Part shown: positions 12,061 through 23,900 of the stretch, piece by piece | How the letters are laid out: every line of letters starts with the position of its first letter | Position numbering within the stretch: the first letter of the stretch is position 1 | Source of the DNA: Dactylellina haptotyla | Lineage: Eukaryota; Ascomycota; Orbiliomycetes; Orbiliales; Orbiliaceae | DNA: 64,000 bases | NCBI GenBank assembly: GCA_031310005.1 | Contig: CM062381.1 | Coordinates: forward strand, 1,364,001 to 1,428,000 | Direction of reading: 5' to 3' | Position numbers and translations under genes: made by a program | The notes under the pieces: generated by a model | Database searches by the model: none | What the model was told of the DNA's origin: nothing | What the model saw: only the letters and a program-made list of their open reading frames with translations

Positions 12061-13098
12061 GGCAGCATTATAACAGAGCTAAAGAAGAAGAAGAAGAACT
12101 GGTACAAGGTCCATAGTTGTAGGCTTGGTCTTTTGGGATCATACCTTAGATTCGATGCCGAAGGCGTCAAATGGCCCGGGGGGCCAGCCGATGTCGATGG
12201 GCGACTGGTTCCTCCTCCTCCGATAAACCGTTGGATAGCTGCTGTCGCCTTGCTCGTCCCTCTCGACAGAGCCTGCTGGGTGCTGAATGCTTCCATCGCG
12301 CGGGGCTACAGTCTCCTGGGACCCTCCGTTGGTAGCAGATTGAATATCACCCGACGGTTATTTCGCGATATGTCAATGGAACCCAGGCGTGCTCCAATGG
12401 TGATGGCGATTCAACATGTTGAAATGGCGCGTTTTCCCTGCCAGTTCGGTGCCTGAAACCCCAGCCTCTTCGGTGCCCGGAATTCGCGATGCTTGTTTGA
12501 TATTGGGGTTGGATGTTCCGGACCCAAGCAAGCACGGGTTCAACAAGAGGCAGGTTCGCGGAGCTGCGCCGACATGCAGGGTGTCAGGTGCGGCCGGAGC
12601 ATCTAATCTTATCTTGCGGGCAGGCATCACAACAGGCACAACGCAACTTCACGCTCAAGTGCACACAGTGAAAGGGTACTTGTGCGGGTTGGCGGGTTGA
12701 ACCAAGGCTATAATGACCCGGCTAGCTGCTTTTTATGGAGCAAGGCGTTTTTTTTGACCATGTAATTAACCAGCTTTCATTCCAACTAGATAGCTCGCAA
12801 TACATGAATTTTCTAACAATCAGTGCCTCCCCAAATGAGTGAATGGTAACACATCTCCAAGTGAGGATGATAACAGAAAACAGCAGTAAAGGAATGAGAG
12901 TATAACAAAATTTAAACTTTCAAGCAAAACAGCATAACAAGAATTCGCTCAGGATGCCGCCCACTGGACATAAGAATAGTGTAATTAAGATATAGCCCCT
13001 CCAACTAAATTGCCCAAAATGATGCTATACTCGCATATGATCCCGAGAATTGTGATAGCTATCCTCGCGATACGCAATCGCAATCGGATAGGCTGCGT
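12061..13098. other. Intergenic stretch
   Basis: Upstream region of the RTC1-like gene and 3' region of the zinc-ribbon mini-gene. Open frames here are shadows or begin at non-ATG codons. No gene is supported. Confidence 0.5.
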
Positions 13099-13248
13099 TT
13101 AAGGAGTAACGGGATCAGTTCTATCGCAATTTTTGCAAACCCATACATCGCCTTCTTTGTACTGGGTTCTCCCACATCCAGGGCACATTCGAGTTGTCAC
13201 CTGATTGACAGGCCCTATAACCTCGATGGTCTTTGTTTCAACTGCCAT
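13099..13248 (-). CDS. Putative 49-residue zinc-ribbon mini-protein
   Basis: An ATG (13246-13248) opens a 50-codon frame ending in TAA. The peptide has a short N-terminal strand-like segment (TKTIEVIGPV) and then two CxxC knuckles: CPGC at residues 22-25 and CKNC at 38-41, spaced 12 residues apart, with a Trp just before the second. This is the layout of a zinc ribbon as found in RNA polymerase, translation and ribosomal accessory proteins. I do not recognise the family. The bases just upstream (CTAAC, then GGCAG at the second codon) also look like an intron 3' end, so the ATG could sit inside an intron of a longer gene. If so, the ribbon would be its last exon. No good upstream exon was found. 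The assignment rests on the paired cysteines and an intact frame. Confidence 0.5.
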   Translation of the reverse strand: MAVETKTIEVIGPVNQVTTRMCPGCGRTQYKEGDVWVCKNCDRTDPVTP

Positions 13249-16200
13249 TACCAAAGGTTAGCCTAGAAGAAAGGGATTCCAATTTAAATCAATAAGAAAA
13301 TATACTTTTGATGAGCTGAGTATGCATTTTAAGAAAATTCCGAGGCGTTAAAGGTTTGAGCTCGACTTCGTCGATTAGTTTTGGAGAAATACGCTCGAAG
13401 TTTTATTTGAAGAAATGCTTTGATGAACAGCACGGGAGAAAATCCTCAAGATATTAGATAGTAGGTAGTTTTCCGTTAATATAGCTTGTAGTTCGGTGTA
13501 ATTTGGTAGTTATCGGATGATTGATATTTTCGAAGCTGGCGAATTGCCTGTCTTTATACCTCAACCAGGTCCTGCGAAGTGTCAAATCCGGGTACCAATG
13601 CTGCCTGAACTTCCTTCATAAGTAGAATTTCAGTCACATCGAAGCAAGAGAGCCTAGCAACTGGAACAATGACCTGGAAATTGTTTCCCATCCGATATCA
13701 CAGACTCACAGGATCAATGTTGGAATCATTTCGTACCAGGCGAACCAGAATGTGCAGGGGATCAGAAAAAGAAATCAATAAAGGAAAAAGAAACGTCATT
13801 GACAAGGCCAGAGGATGGCGAGAACTAGTATCCAACCGTTGGATACCCGTAATTCTGGAACTAGCAAACATGGCCAGCAGCGACCCGTCGGCAAATATGC
13901 CTACGGCCGAGCTGTTGCTGCCTTGACACAAAATCACTACTAATTGAATATACAAATCGTATCCGACAAATCAATTACTAACGATAATTGTATCTCGGTA
14001 TTCACGACTAAGTATACGCATGATTACACAACTGTACTTGCCACTTCCCGAGAATCGCTCCAAAACCTGGTAATCATTCATTATTAGAATGTAGTATCTA
14101 TTTCCGCGGTCGAATCACACTAGCTACCGGCCCGTCTACAAGCATTGCCTTAAATTATAGTAACACTAGTTTCGATAGTACGATCCCGTCTTAGTTCTTT
14201 CCTTCTTGATTCGTTGGATACCTTCTGATCAGCCTACCTTCCCGCCGCTAGCGCGAAGCCCAATTTCAATGAGGCTAGAGCCCGAGAAGGCCCTGTTCGA
14301 GACGGCCCGCATATCCAAAACACATGTGAAAGCTCTGTGCATTGTATCTTCTCCTTTGCCTGAATGTAATGCGGACTCCGCCGCAAAATGAGCTGGATCT
14401 ACGAAAAGAACGGTAGCGAACAGTCTAGACTAGAATAAGAATAATATTTAAACAAGTCCACCTCCCAAGTAGGTAAATCAACTTTTCAAAACCCCATACC
14501 AACTTTTTTTTGTGACTACATATCATCCGAAGTGTTCTTTCCCCTAGTCAATTCCAACTGTTAATATATTGCACTGGTGGATATTGACATACTACAGCTC
14601 CTTATTACAAATCCACACATTAACGAACGGCAAGCATGCTTTGCCACTTTGATGGACTATTCGCCGAACTATGCCCTTCTGTTTTTAGATACGATAAACA
14701 TTTGTGTCCCAACAGTCAGTGGTAACCGCTGAGCTATGATGCTATAGCGTTGAGGTACTAGATAGCTGTACAAGTGGACCGGCCAACAGTCGATCAGGTG
14801 ATACTTCTGGATCGAGTTCATCAACTGAGCCTCTACCCTGTCTGAGCTCGGATATTAGCCCCACAGTTACGTTCGTGCAGCTACCGACATACGGCGCAAA
14901 CACAAGCGACAGAAGATGATTCGATGGTTTACTAATTAAACAATAGCAGAATAGGATGTTTTTGATGTCTAAATAAGCTGAAAAGTGCATAGTATCGGCA
15001 AGCGGATAGTTAGCAGACAGCTGACTAGAGTTTATCATGCGGGCTATCAATCTACCGGTGCACCTCGAGCTCGCATTGAAGAAATTAGCATTCATACGTT
15101 TCCGTTGTCTCGCACGGCCAGATGCCGTACTGGTCCCACAAAGACGTTTCCGTCGATAAAGGATGGACAGGCCCTTCGACTCGAGCTGTCGCTCGATGAC
15201 TTCGTATACTTTGCCTCTTCGAATGCATGCTGCACCCACAATCAATGCGATGTACAATCATTCCATGGTAAGAAGCCAACGCTTGGCGCGGTTGGAGCAT
15301 CAATAGTCAAAGGTAATGGAATAACGGCATATTCCTGGAAGAAGATATATTCGAAGTCCGGATTTTGATAGCTTGGGCGATTTCGCAAGTTGCCGTGAGC
15401 CACATTAGCCCCCCCTTCGCGCTGCAAGGGAGAGGCACAGTTGTTGCATTGTCGTATGAGCAAACCAAGTTTCGTATCAGAAGGCTGACACACACCTCAT
15501 GCTCCGTTCCAGTCGAGTCTCGCCGCCTTCTGTCCATTTCAAAGCAAATCCCTGAAGTCAGTCCACGCGGTAACGCGGACCATCGAGGCGTCTGGTTGGG
15601 CAACGCTACCTCTGCGGCTCTGCGGCACAGGGTGCCAACAAACAAAGGCGCTCCACAGCTACATGCTACGAGGCTTCATAGCTACGACATAGCTACATGT
15701 TGCAGCCTTTTCGGGCTATCCGACCCACTGTCGAAGATATCCTGAGTAATTGACTCTTATTATCGTTTTTAAGAAACTAGGCGGCCATAGCCATCGTAGT
15801 TGGCGAAGTAATATTCTGAATATTCCACCCACCAATAGTAACTCCACCCAGCTGTGCGCCCTTCTACTCGAACCACCTCGACAGTCGTTTATGCCGCATA
15901 TTCCCATGTCTATATAAGTCAGCATTAAATTTCCCACGCACCCTCCAACGTCGAACTGCAGTTTTTCCTGAGACTAGACTAGAAGCGGTACTACGCTAGT
16001 AGCACGAGACTATAAATTTGGACCCGACACTCTGGAACAGGATAAGTCCCAGCGGTACAGAATCCGTCTACAATATCTACAATAACGAATGCAACGATGT
16101 AAATCCTTGGGCCTTACAAACATCGCGGGATCTTTTGATATCATCAATTTACGGCGTAATTTCGCTTAGTTCGTATTTCTATTCGTTGGCTTTGGCTCCC

Positions 16201-16582
16201 TGGGATCGTGCTTTTGAGGATATTTCTCAACAAGAGCTGAGGGACAGCCCTTGAAATATTCCATTCGAGATATATTCAAACCCGAGAGTCCGGGCCCGAG
16301 TTCTCAATAATGTTCTCTATCTTCGTTCCTCATAACGTTCACCTAATTGCAATATCTTACACTTCGATAAGTTACCTGGATAATCATAGGTATGTCGTAT
16401 GATATGAAATTCTTGTTTTCTTTTTTTGTTATCCAGCTGTTCATTTTTTGCTCGTCTCGCCGTTCAAATTCTCTCATTCAATCAGGTTTCATTGATCGAT
16501 ATCTCATAAGACCCACTCCCTCAGCTACATCCCTATTCGCGAGCTTAAAGAAAAGAACGACGAGCCTAGTCCCACCAAATCC
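13249..16582. other. Gene-free stretch with possible relic sequence
   Basis: About 3.3 kb with no supported gene. Between about 14.7 and 15.65 kb both strands carry several overlapping open frames of 70-170 codons. None has a recognised motif, and the longest - strand frame at 15307-15645 opens at TTG rather than ATG. This could be a decayed gene, but I cannot name it. Confidence 0.45.
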
Positions 16583-17038
16583 TTACTGCTCCTCTCCACC
16601 TTCCGCTTTTCCGGGACTCGTACTCCTCTGCCTCCTGCCACCCGCAGTACCCCTTCCACCTCTCCCTCTACCGCCGCCTCCGTTGGCCGCACCGCCAGCA
16701 CCTCCCTGCGGCCTGACAAACGCCCAGTCCGCACTAACTGTCTGGTCTAACAGCTTCTTCCCATTGATGCCTTCAATAGCTTCCTGAGCTTCCTCCCTCG
16801 TAGAGTACTCGGCCAGCGCGTATCCTTTGACGTAACCTGTTCTCCGGTCCAAGTTGAGATGTAGATTCTGGACCTCCCCGTACTCAGCAAAGAGGTCGTT
16901 CAGGTCCTCTTCGCCGGCTTCTTCATGGACATTGGTGACGAGAACGATCCAACCCTCGACGGAGCGAACTGCGGTGGGGGTCTTGGTCGTTGCCGGTGCG
17001 TCGGGTGCCAACGACATGTCGACGTCTGTGTCCGCCAT
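16583..17038 (-). CDS. RNA-binding protein Y14 (RBM8A), exon junction complex core
   Basis: Intronless, 151 residues. A short acidic N-terminus leads into one RRM (about residues 28-108). It contains the RNP2 strand WIVLVTNV, the Y14-typical [16 protein letters not shown] helix and an RNP1 strand [11 protein letters not shown], and ends with DWAFVRP. The C-terminus is an Arg/Gly box (GGRGRGGRG) followed by RS dipeptides in [11 protein letters not shown]. This is the size and layout of metazoan Y14. With Mago it clamps eIF4A3 on spliced mRNA 20-24 bases upstream of exon junctions. Here the RRM surface is expected to bind Mago rather than RNA. Many yeasts have lost this complex, so its presence fits the intron-rich genes around it. 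The ATG at 17036-17038 is the first in frame and gives the expected length. Confidence 0.93.
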   Translation of the reverse strand: MADTDVDMSLAPDAPATTKTPTAVRSVEGWIVLVTNVHEEAGEEDLNDLFAEYGEVQNLHLNLDRRTGYVKGYALAEYSTREEAQEAIEGINGKKLLDQTVSADWAFVRPQGGAGGAANGGGGRGRGGRGTAGGRRQRSTSPGKAEGGEEQ

Positions 17039-19765
17039 TGTGGATTAAGATGTGGTGGATCTGATGATCAATCCTTTCTTTCTTTCTTTTTCTCTCCCTC
17101 TCCCTATACTCCTCGTCTCAAATGTTGCGTGAGAGGTGCGTGATTGCTCTCGACTGGGATCCTTCGCTCTGGGATTTTATGATTATATGATCGTGCTTTT
17201 CGTATGTTCGTGACGAGTCGTGACGAGCGTTTTAAAAACAGGGCGGATGCTAGTGTACCAGGATCGCTGTCGCTGTGTAGTGGTGCCGTATACGCGTGTA
17301 CGCGCGAGGGAGATGTGGGGGGTGATGAGAAGAGAGAGGATTCTGATGTCTCGATACCAGATCGATGGGAGAAGGTGCGTCGCGCCAAGTGAAAACGTGG
17401 AGGGTTGCAAAAAGCAGCCTTTCCGACAACACACAAACCCGCCCACCACTACCACCACACACCAGCGCCCCTCCTCCATCCTCCAAGTACCGGCCACATT
17501 CCAAACCTCAGCCGACACCCAAAAACCACTGTGCCATCCGAGTGGATCAGATATAGCCTATGTATCCCCAAAACCCTAACCGGAGTGGATCCCGAGAAGG
17601 GACGATGTCTCTCAATTTCCAAAGCTGCAAGTCACTCGAATCTGCCCGTCACTTGTAAATCTACATCGGAAGTACAGGTACCACCAGTACACAAGGTACA
17701 GTACCCCGTTTTCCCTTTCTCTCTATTCCCCTTTGCCGTTTCTCGGCAATCTGCACGAAGATATAAATTTAAACATCTGGGACCCTTATCCCACACATGC
17801 AACTCATGTTAAATTTAAATCCCACCACCACACACCGGCACACCCCCACCAGCCACAACCTGTATTCCAAATTTCGAGGGTATAGCTGAACCAGGTTTTT
17901 TTGGGAAAAACTGAAAAAATGCGGAAACGGTTCCAGGTACCTACATTCCTCGGGTACCTCTGGGCTCTGCCCATCCCTCCCCTTTCTGACAGTAGCTCTC
18001 TTTCCCTAACGTCGCGGGAAGAGGGGCAACCTCGGCCGGGGGGCCGTTAGGTGCCTCTATTATTGCAGCTAAAGTGGCTGCTGGTGCATGGAATGTCATT
18101 CGAGGGGTTATGCACTGCTGGTAGTTACCTCGGAATACTTCGCCAGAAGTAGATGGGTCACAGGGCGCCATGGAAGTAGCTTATTTTAACCTCAGGTCCC
18201 CGTTTGTCTACTAGCCACCCGGGCGACTTGCGCTGGAATGGCGGGTGGGATGGAGCCTGCGTGGTGTGTGGGCCTAGATTGGGAGCGTGCCAGCTTCGAC
18301 TTTCCCAGTTGAGCAGCGGAACCGCAGATAAATACTAAATTCAAGAAATTTGGTGCATATGCTCTATCATTGCTTGAGAAAGAAGATGAAAAATGAAAAG
18401 ATGAAAAAAGATAAATAAAGAATAAAACGATGGACTCCTGTCTGGAGGGGGGGAAGAGTTTTGTGTTTGTGTGATTTTTTATTTTTTTTGGCAGGCATCG
18501 AGAGAGAAGAGCTTCAATATGAAAAATGCTTTAAGGATGTGGCGCGAATTCGAATCCTGGGGATAGATGAAGTAGTAGATCGTAAAGAATAAGGGTATAA
18601 CAACAGATACATAAGAAATAATAAGAAATATAGGAATTGTTTCATTGCCCCCCTGCCTTTGCCATCTCGTCTCGTCGTCTTTTTCTCGTAATCGCTTCAT
18701 TACATAGTCATCGTCATCCGTCACCGATATTTTTTCCGTTTCGTAAAGGAACTTGTCGAGGAAATGGTAAGGAACTTGAAAGATAGATAGGAAATCCGTC
18801 CATATTGAAAAATAATGAACCAAGGAAGGAGAGATAAAGGAACGGGGAAAAAATCTTAAGTTACAGCGAATTGAACTTTGCCGGTGGAAAGAAAAAAAAA
18901 TAAATAGATCCTGTGTACAAATCGAAGATCCGCCACGAAACCGCACACAAAAGAAAAAGGCCATCGTAGCCGTAGAGCTACGGGACCGATTGGATATATC
19001 ATATCCGAGAAGAGATAGAAGAAAATATATATTGAGGAAATCCCAAATCCAATCCAATTTCCCAAGCCCAATATGTCCACCAATACCCTGTTTTGTTCCT
19101 TTGTTACTCAAACATTAAAAAAAAAAAAAAAAAAAAAAAAAGCCCAGAAAACGTACCCTTGCACAAAAAACCAAAAAAAAAAGGAAGAGGAGCTAAACAG
19201 ATAACCTAGCCGGTAAAAATAAAAAATAAAAAAAGATAAACTGAAAGTCCACAATGCCATGCGCCCACTGAATTGAAAAAATAAAAATAAAAAAAGATAT
19301 CCAGACTGAGAGTAGAAAAATGTCGGAAAGTACCCTCAGCCACAAAGGAGCAAACTGAAAAGCGAAAGTGATAAACGCTAATTGGGGACCACAAGTTTCG
19401 AAACAAGTGAAAATCAAAATAGCATGGTTGGAGAACGTGCCCGGCCGCTAGCTATGTCTGAAGTGCGCAAAAAATGTTGGGAATGAGAAATTTTGGCTCG
19501 TTGGCTCGTTGTGATGCGAAGTGTCGCACGGTCCTTATTAATTAAGGATAGGTGGGGAGAAGAGGTTGAGAATGTTGTGTCTCGTAAAGTGTCGTATCGT
19601 AACCCTGAATGAAACTTTTTAACTGATAGTCGTTAAGTAAAGGAATATGGTTTTGTCGAAAATCGTAAAAAAAAAATCGGATGTTGCCGTTGTTAACCCC
19701 GCAGATATACTTATTTGTGTATCGACGCGTTGGGAGTGTCGTTTTGTCATTTTTGGAAAGCGGGT
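17039..19765. other. Intergenic stretch, A/T homopolymer-rich
   Basis: About 2.7 kb between the Y14 start and the end of the Myb gene. The part from 18.35 to 19.4 kb is full of A- and T-runs, including the 25-base A-run at 19117-19141. The long - strand frame at 18479-19111 starts at TTG and reads low-complexity aromatic/Ser sequence, so I take it as non-coding. Confidence 0.55.
19117..19141. repeat. 25-base poly(A) run
   Basis: An uninterrupted run of A, the longest homopolymer in the window. Several shorter A-runs follow within 200 bases. No flanking target-site duplication or retroelement body was recognised. Confidence 0.9.
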
Positions 19766-20917
19766 TTAGATCTTGCCAGCGAATTTCTCTTTCGCGTAAG
19801 CCTCACAAGCCTGCACAGCACAAATATTAGCCATCGAACTAAACCGCATTCTGATGTGATGTTGATAATGCGATGTCTTTGATATGTGATAGATAATGAT
19901 TTATCACCACATGATAAAAAGCCCCGCATTTTTCTCGGCACATACCTTGGCCGGTTTCCCCAACTTCTGTCCGATGACTTTCCACTTGTTCGCGTCGTAT
20001 TCTTTGATCGCGGCTAATAATTGTGCGCTCTGTTTATAAATTCGTTAGCTGATGATAAAATCTTTTTAGATTTTTCGGAGTAATATTATCATACCTCTTC
20101 TTCACCGAATTCGGCCCAATGCATGTCCTAGCGGTAGAACAGACGTGTCAGTCCTCAAATCTCAAGACGGGTAATATACAGTTGACGCGTTTAAAAAGTT
20201 ACCTTGTACCAATGTTTCTTCACACTACCTTCGGTTCTCGCGGGGAAAGACTTTGCGATCTCGCTCCATGTTGCACCGGCGTCTCTCATCTGCTTCAGCA
20301 GCTGCTCTTCCTGTTGCGTCCACGCGGTATTCGTCCTAGAACGCTTCGGAGGCGAGCCCGAAGGACCAGCTTCGGCAGTACCTCCCGCGGCATTACCAGC
20401 GGCCTTGGACGAACCGGAGCCTCTTTGCCGTTTCTTCGAATTTGTCTGCGTTGGTGTTTTGGGAGCTGGCGCTTGCGGTGCCTGGGGCGCTGCAGGGGCG
20501 GCGTTTTGTGTCTGGGGCGTCGACTGGGCGGACTGATGTTGTTGTAGAGCATGGGTTGTGGTATGAGGCATGGGTTGTAACGGCTGATGCTGGTGATGCT
20601 GTGGCGGGCCGACGCCTAACGATGGGTGATCGGGTACGTGCCTCAGCCCGGGTCCGTAGGGCATCTGCGACGGATCTATGGTGCCATGGTGCAGGTCTGA
20701 GTCCCCTCCTGGGTAGGCATCCCCCGGACCATAGTGTTTTTGGTCTGTGAAATCGGGCTGGAAGAAAGAAGCCGACTCTTCTGGCGGTGGAGCTTTGATG
20801 GGCCGGGATTGTTTGGGCATAGTAGACGTATCCGGCGGATAAGGCGCCCACTGTCGATTCCAGTCAGCACACATCTTGAGGGCTGTTTCTTTCCCCTCTA
20901 GTAATTGCCAACCGGAG
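19766..20917 (-). CDS. Myb/SANT-domain DNA-binding protein (5' end unresolved)
   Basis: Exons 20203-20917, 20095-20127 (33 bases), 19946-20029 and 19766-19810 join in phase. From the internal ATG at 20874 they give 277 residues. The first listed exon is open further upstream to an acceptor (TTTTAG at 20918) and reads SGWQLLEGKETALK in frame, so a short 5' coding exon is missing. The only nearby candidate is the ATG at 21280-21282 with a GG|GTGTCG donor, which fits the phase but is weak. The N-terminal half is Pro/Gln/His-rich and disordered. A basic patch (PPKRSR) precedes the Myb/SANT helices, which contain WTQQEEQLL, WSEIAKSF and SVKKHWYK. A second helical segment (LLAAIKEYDANKWKVIG) is spread over the small exons. 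It is probably a nuclear transcription or chromatin factor; targets cannot be inferred. Confidence 0.8.
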
Positions 20918-23900
20918 CTAAAAGGAAAGAAGGATATGATTTAGAGATTCGGACCCGGATAGAAAGGCCGGAGAGAGAAAGGTCCCTTGAGAGAAAAAGA
21001 AGAAAAATGAGGATTAGATACGTAGATTGAAAGGCGGTAGATATGGCGGGATACGTTAGGAGAACGTTTTAAAAGAGACGGAAGGAAGAAATAAATAAAA
21101 AGAATTGTTTACAACGAAGCGAAACGGGGAACCCAGGAATTCAGACGATGCGCCTTTCGCGAACGGATCGAATGGTCGCACTAGCGGAAGGGAGGGAAGC
21201 TAAGGCTTCTCTCGGGTCAGCGAGCGAGACTGGGTGGAATGAAGTCAACGGGATAGCGTGGTAGCGATCCAGCGACACCCCATATTCCGCAGGAGACTTT
21301 GTCTAGCACGGCAAGATATCAGAGAACACAAGCAGGCGCCGGTGCAGAGCGACAGAGGAGGACGGTGATGATGACGGTGAAGGGGATCTCGAGAGGGACG
21401 GCGTCCTTCCTCACGGCGTCGTCTGGTTTGATACTGGCGTGGGGAGGAGGAGGTTCAGAGGGATCGGGGCGATCTGCTGGATGTGTTCCAGATGGTGTTG
21501 TCGCCCAACGCTTCTTCCTGTCCGGTTGACGTTCACGTTCGATCGGCCTCGGATATTTTTTCCCTCGTGCCAGTCTGCGGATGGGTCTTTGCCTTCGAGC
21601 ACGCACGCTGCTGGAAAATCTCTTCAGACGGGGTTTGCCCAAGAGTGCATGGGAGAGCCCAAGAAAGTCAGAAATAACGACGCGCCACCGATACGAAGTT
21701 CTGACTGGCGGCAGACAGACAGACAGGCAGACAGACAGACAGACCGGACGTCCGTTGTTGTGGGCGGTGGGATTGTGGGTGGTGGTGCTGCTGCAGTAGC
21801 GTCGCTGGGTCGTGTGGGTGTGGGTTCGCTGGGACTGACCGAGCTTCAGCGGCGAGTAAACACACCGACGAAAGAAATTCAGAAAGGAACTGAGGAAGGA
21901 GGAAGAGAGGAGCAGAGGGGAGGCGGGGGGACAGGGGAGGGGGAGCAACGGCCTTGAGGGGTCAGTCGTCGTATTGACCAACAGAATCGACCGGGCCAAT
22001 GAATCAATCGCACTTCTGGGAAAAGATACCAGCTGAGGATGTATACGATAGCAGCAAATGCCAGGCAGAGATACTCGCTCGCACTCGCCGGGGTGACAAC
22101 CGAACGGGTGGTCCGGATGACAGAAAGAGGGCTGAAAAGGAAAGAACGCAGCCTCGCACAAAGAGAACAGAGCCGGGCTGTTTTTGGTATCAAGCTCGTC
22201 GCGGTGCTCCCGAGGGTTGGTTGCTTATATGATAGGCCCGTATATCAGGAGGGTATTAAGAGATATATATCAACAAACAAATAAACCATGCAACCGAAAT
22301 AGAATAACAGCTGGAGAGTCTGATAAGGGCAAAAAAAATATGTGTATCTTATTTGCGACGACGGACAGTAAAGTTAAGAAAGTGGGTTGAGAAATATGAT
22401 GTCCTTGTTGTATGAGGTATACGTAAACGAAACGCACGAGGGCGCGGCTTCTGTGTCAAATGCTACAAGCACGAGAGTAGCGAAAAGAGCTTCCGGTTCT
22501 TCTTCCTCTTGTCGGGGTACGCCAGGGCACTAAAGCTCGCTAGCAAAAAGTGGCGGTTCGATGGGAGAGATCCGAGAGTGATGGGCTTGTGTCCGCGATA
22601 TAAAGCGGAGATATAAAAGCTGGCTTTTTGCTATCAAAGAAAAAAACAAAAAGCCGCGTGCGAAACCCGCAAATTAACGAGGATGATGGCCGTCTAAGGA
22701 TGGCTTGTGTCAAGCAGTTGCAGCGTCTGCCAGGTACCAAGCTCTGATTTGGCCGGGCGCTGGGGATACCAAGATTAAAGAGCAATATAGAAATAGGTAG
22801 AGATAGGCGAATATGAACAGGACCAGCGGATATGAAGCAGAGACCACCAAGATGACGAATAAGCGGGCAGCGTTGTTGTCTGGAAGTATGATAGTGCTCT
22901 TCGGCACCGAGTCCGATCCTGAAGACCGCAGAAAAGAGTGCTAGAATCTCAAGCCTATAAAATCGCACGAGTGTTTTGATATTCGACGGGCAAAATTGTC
23001 GAAAAATTCGGTTGGCTGGATTGGATAAGATAGCGAGCAAAGGAATGAGGGAGAAGTTCAGAGGTAACCGGTCCGCGCCGCGAGCGCTGGAAAGGAACCC
23101 AGGCAATAAGTACCTCTCGCTCTTGTTCAAGTGCGATGTTGGGCTGGTCCGTCTTTAGTGCTAGCTTGGGAATAGCGTCGGTCACAGCCTCTCTTGCCGA
23201 ATAAGCTGGGCAGCGAATCGTAAACAACACCAATGCACTATGCACCACCACACCACCCAGACATCCAAGGTTTACGTTAATGCTAGTAATGTTTGAACGG
23301 CTGGGAATGGGTCTGTTCTCTGGCAAGGGCCTGGCCTGGGAAGTCCCGACGCAATTCTGGAGAATAGGTACTGACCGACGAAAATTAAGAAAATAAAAAT
23401 AAAAATCCTGGGGGAAATACGAACGGCTTGGAAACAAAACAAAAAAAAAAAAAAAAGGTACCAGAAAGCTAGGTCCCTCAGCTGCGAAACGGTTTGATTG
23501 ACACCGCCTCTTCTTGACCCGGGTCCCGACTTTGCTTCCTACCGCTACGTTCCTTTCATCGGCACAGTTCTATTTTTCTCGTTCCTTTGCTTTGTTTTTT
23601 TTGTTTTTCTTCCCTGTTTCCTTGCGAACAAGTGCAAGCCACAAACGGGAAGTCCTCCCTCGATGGCAAAACAGGTCTGGCCCGCAGGGTTTTGTGAGGT
23701 TGCGACAAGAGTGGATTCGAAAATGCAAGCAAGGAAACAAATCCCAAGAAGCAAAAACAAAGTGGCGGAACGTGCGGCTTATGGTGCCGAGCCAACTCCC
23801 TGATGATCAAAGAAATGTTTTTTTATTTTCTTCGAAAGAAGGCCAAATAATTTTTTTCATGATTTCGTCAATGTAACTAACTGGTTTATGACGGTACCTC

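Noticed and set aside
14742-15645. Overlapping open frames on both strands, possible decayed gene
   Set aside because: No frame has a recognised motif, the frame at 15307-15645 starts at TTG and continuity needs frame changes; a relic is possible but I cannot name or bound it.
18479-19111. 210-codon open frame on the - strand
   Set aside because: It opens at TTG, has low-complexity aromatic/Ser composition, and lies in A/T homopolymer-rich DNA; no domain or splice structure supports it.
19117-19141. Poly(A) run as the tail of a retroposed element
   Set aside because: No target-site duplication, reverse transcriptase sequence or SINE-like body was found beside it.
21319-22161. 280-codon open frame on the - strand upstream of the Myb gene
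   Set aside because: It reads through the CAGA microsatellite as repeated Cys-Leu-Ser-Val and through other simple sequence, with no recognisable domain.
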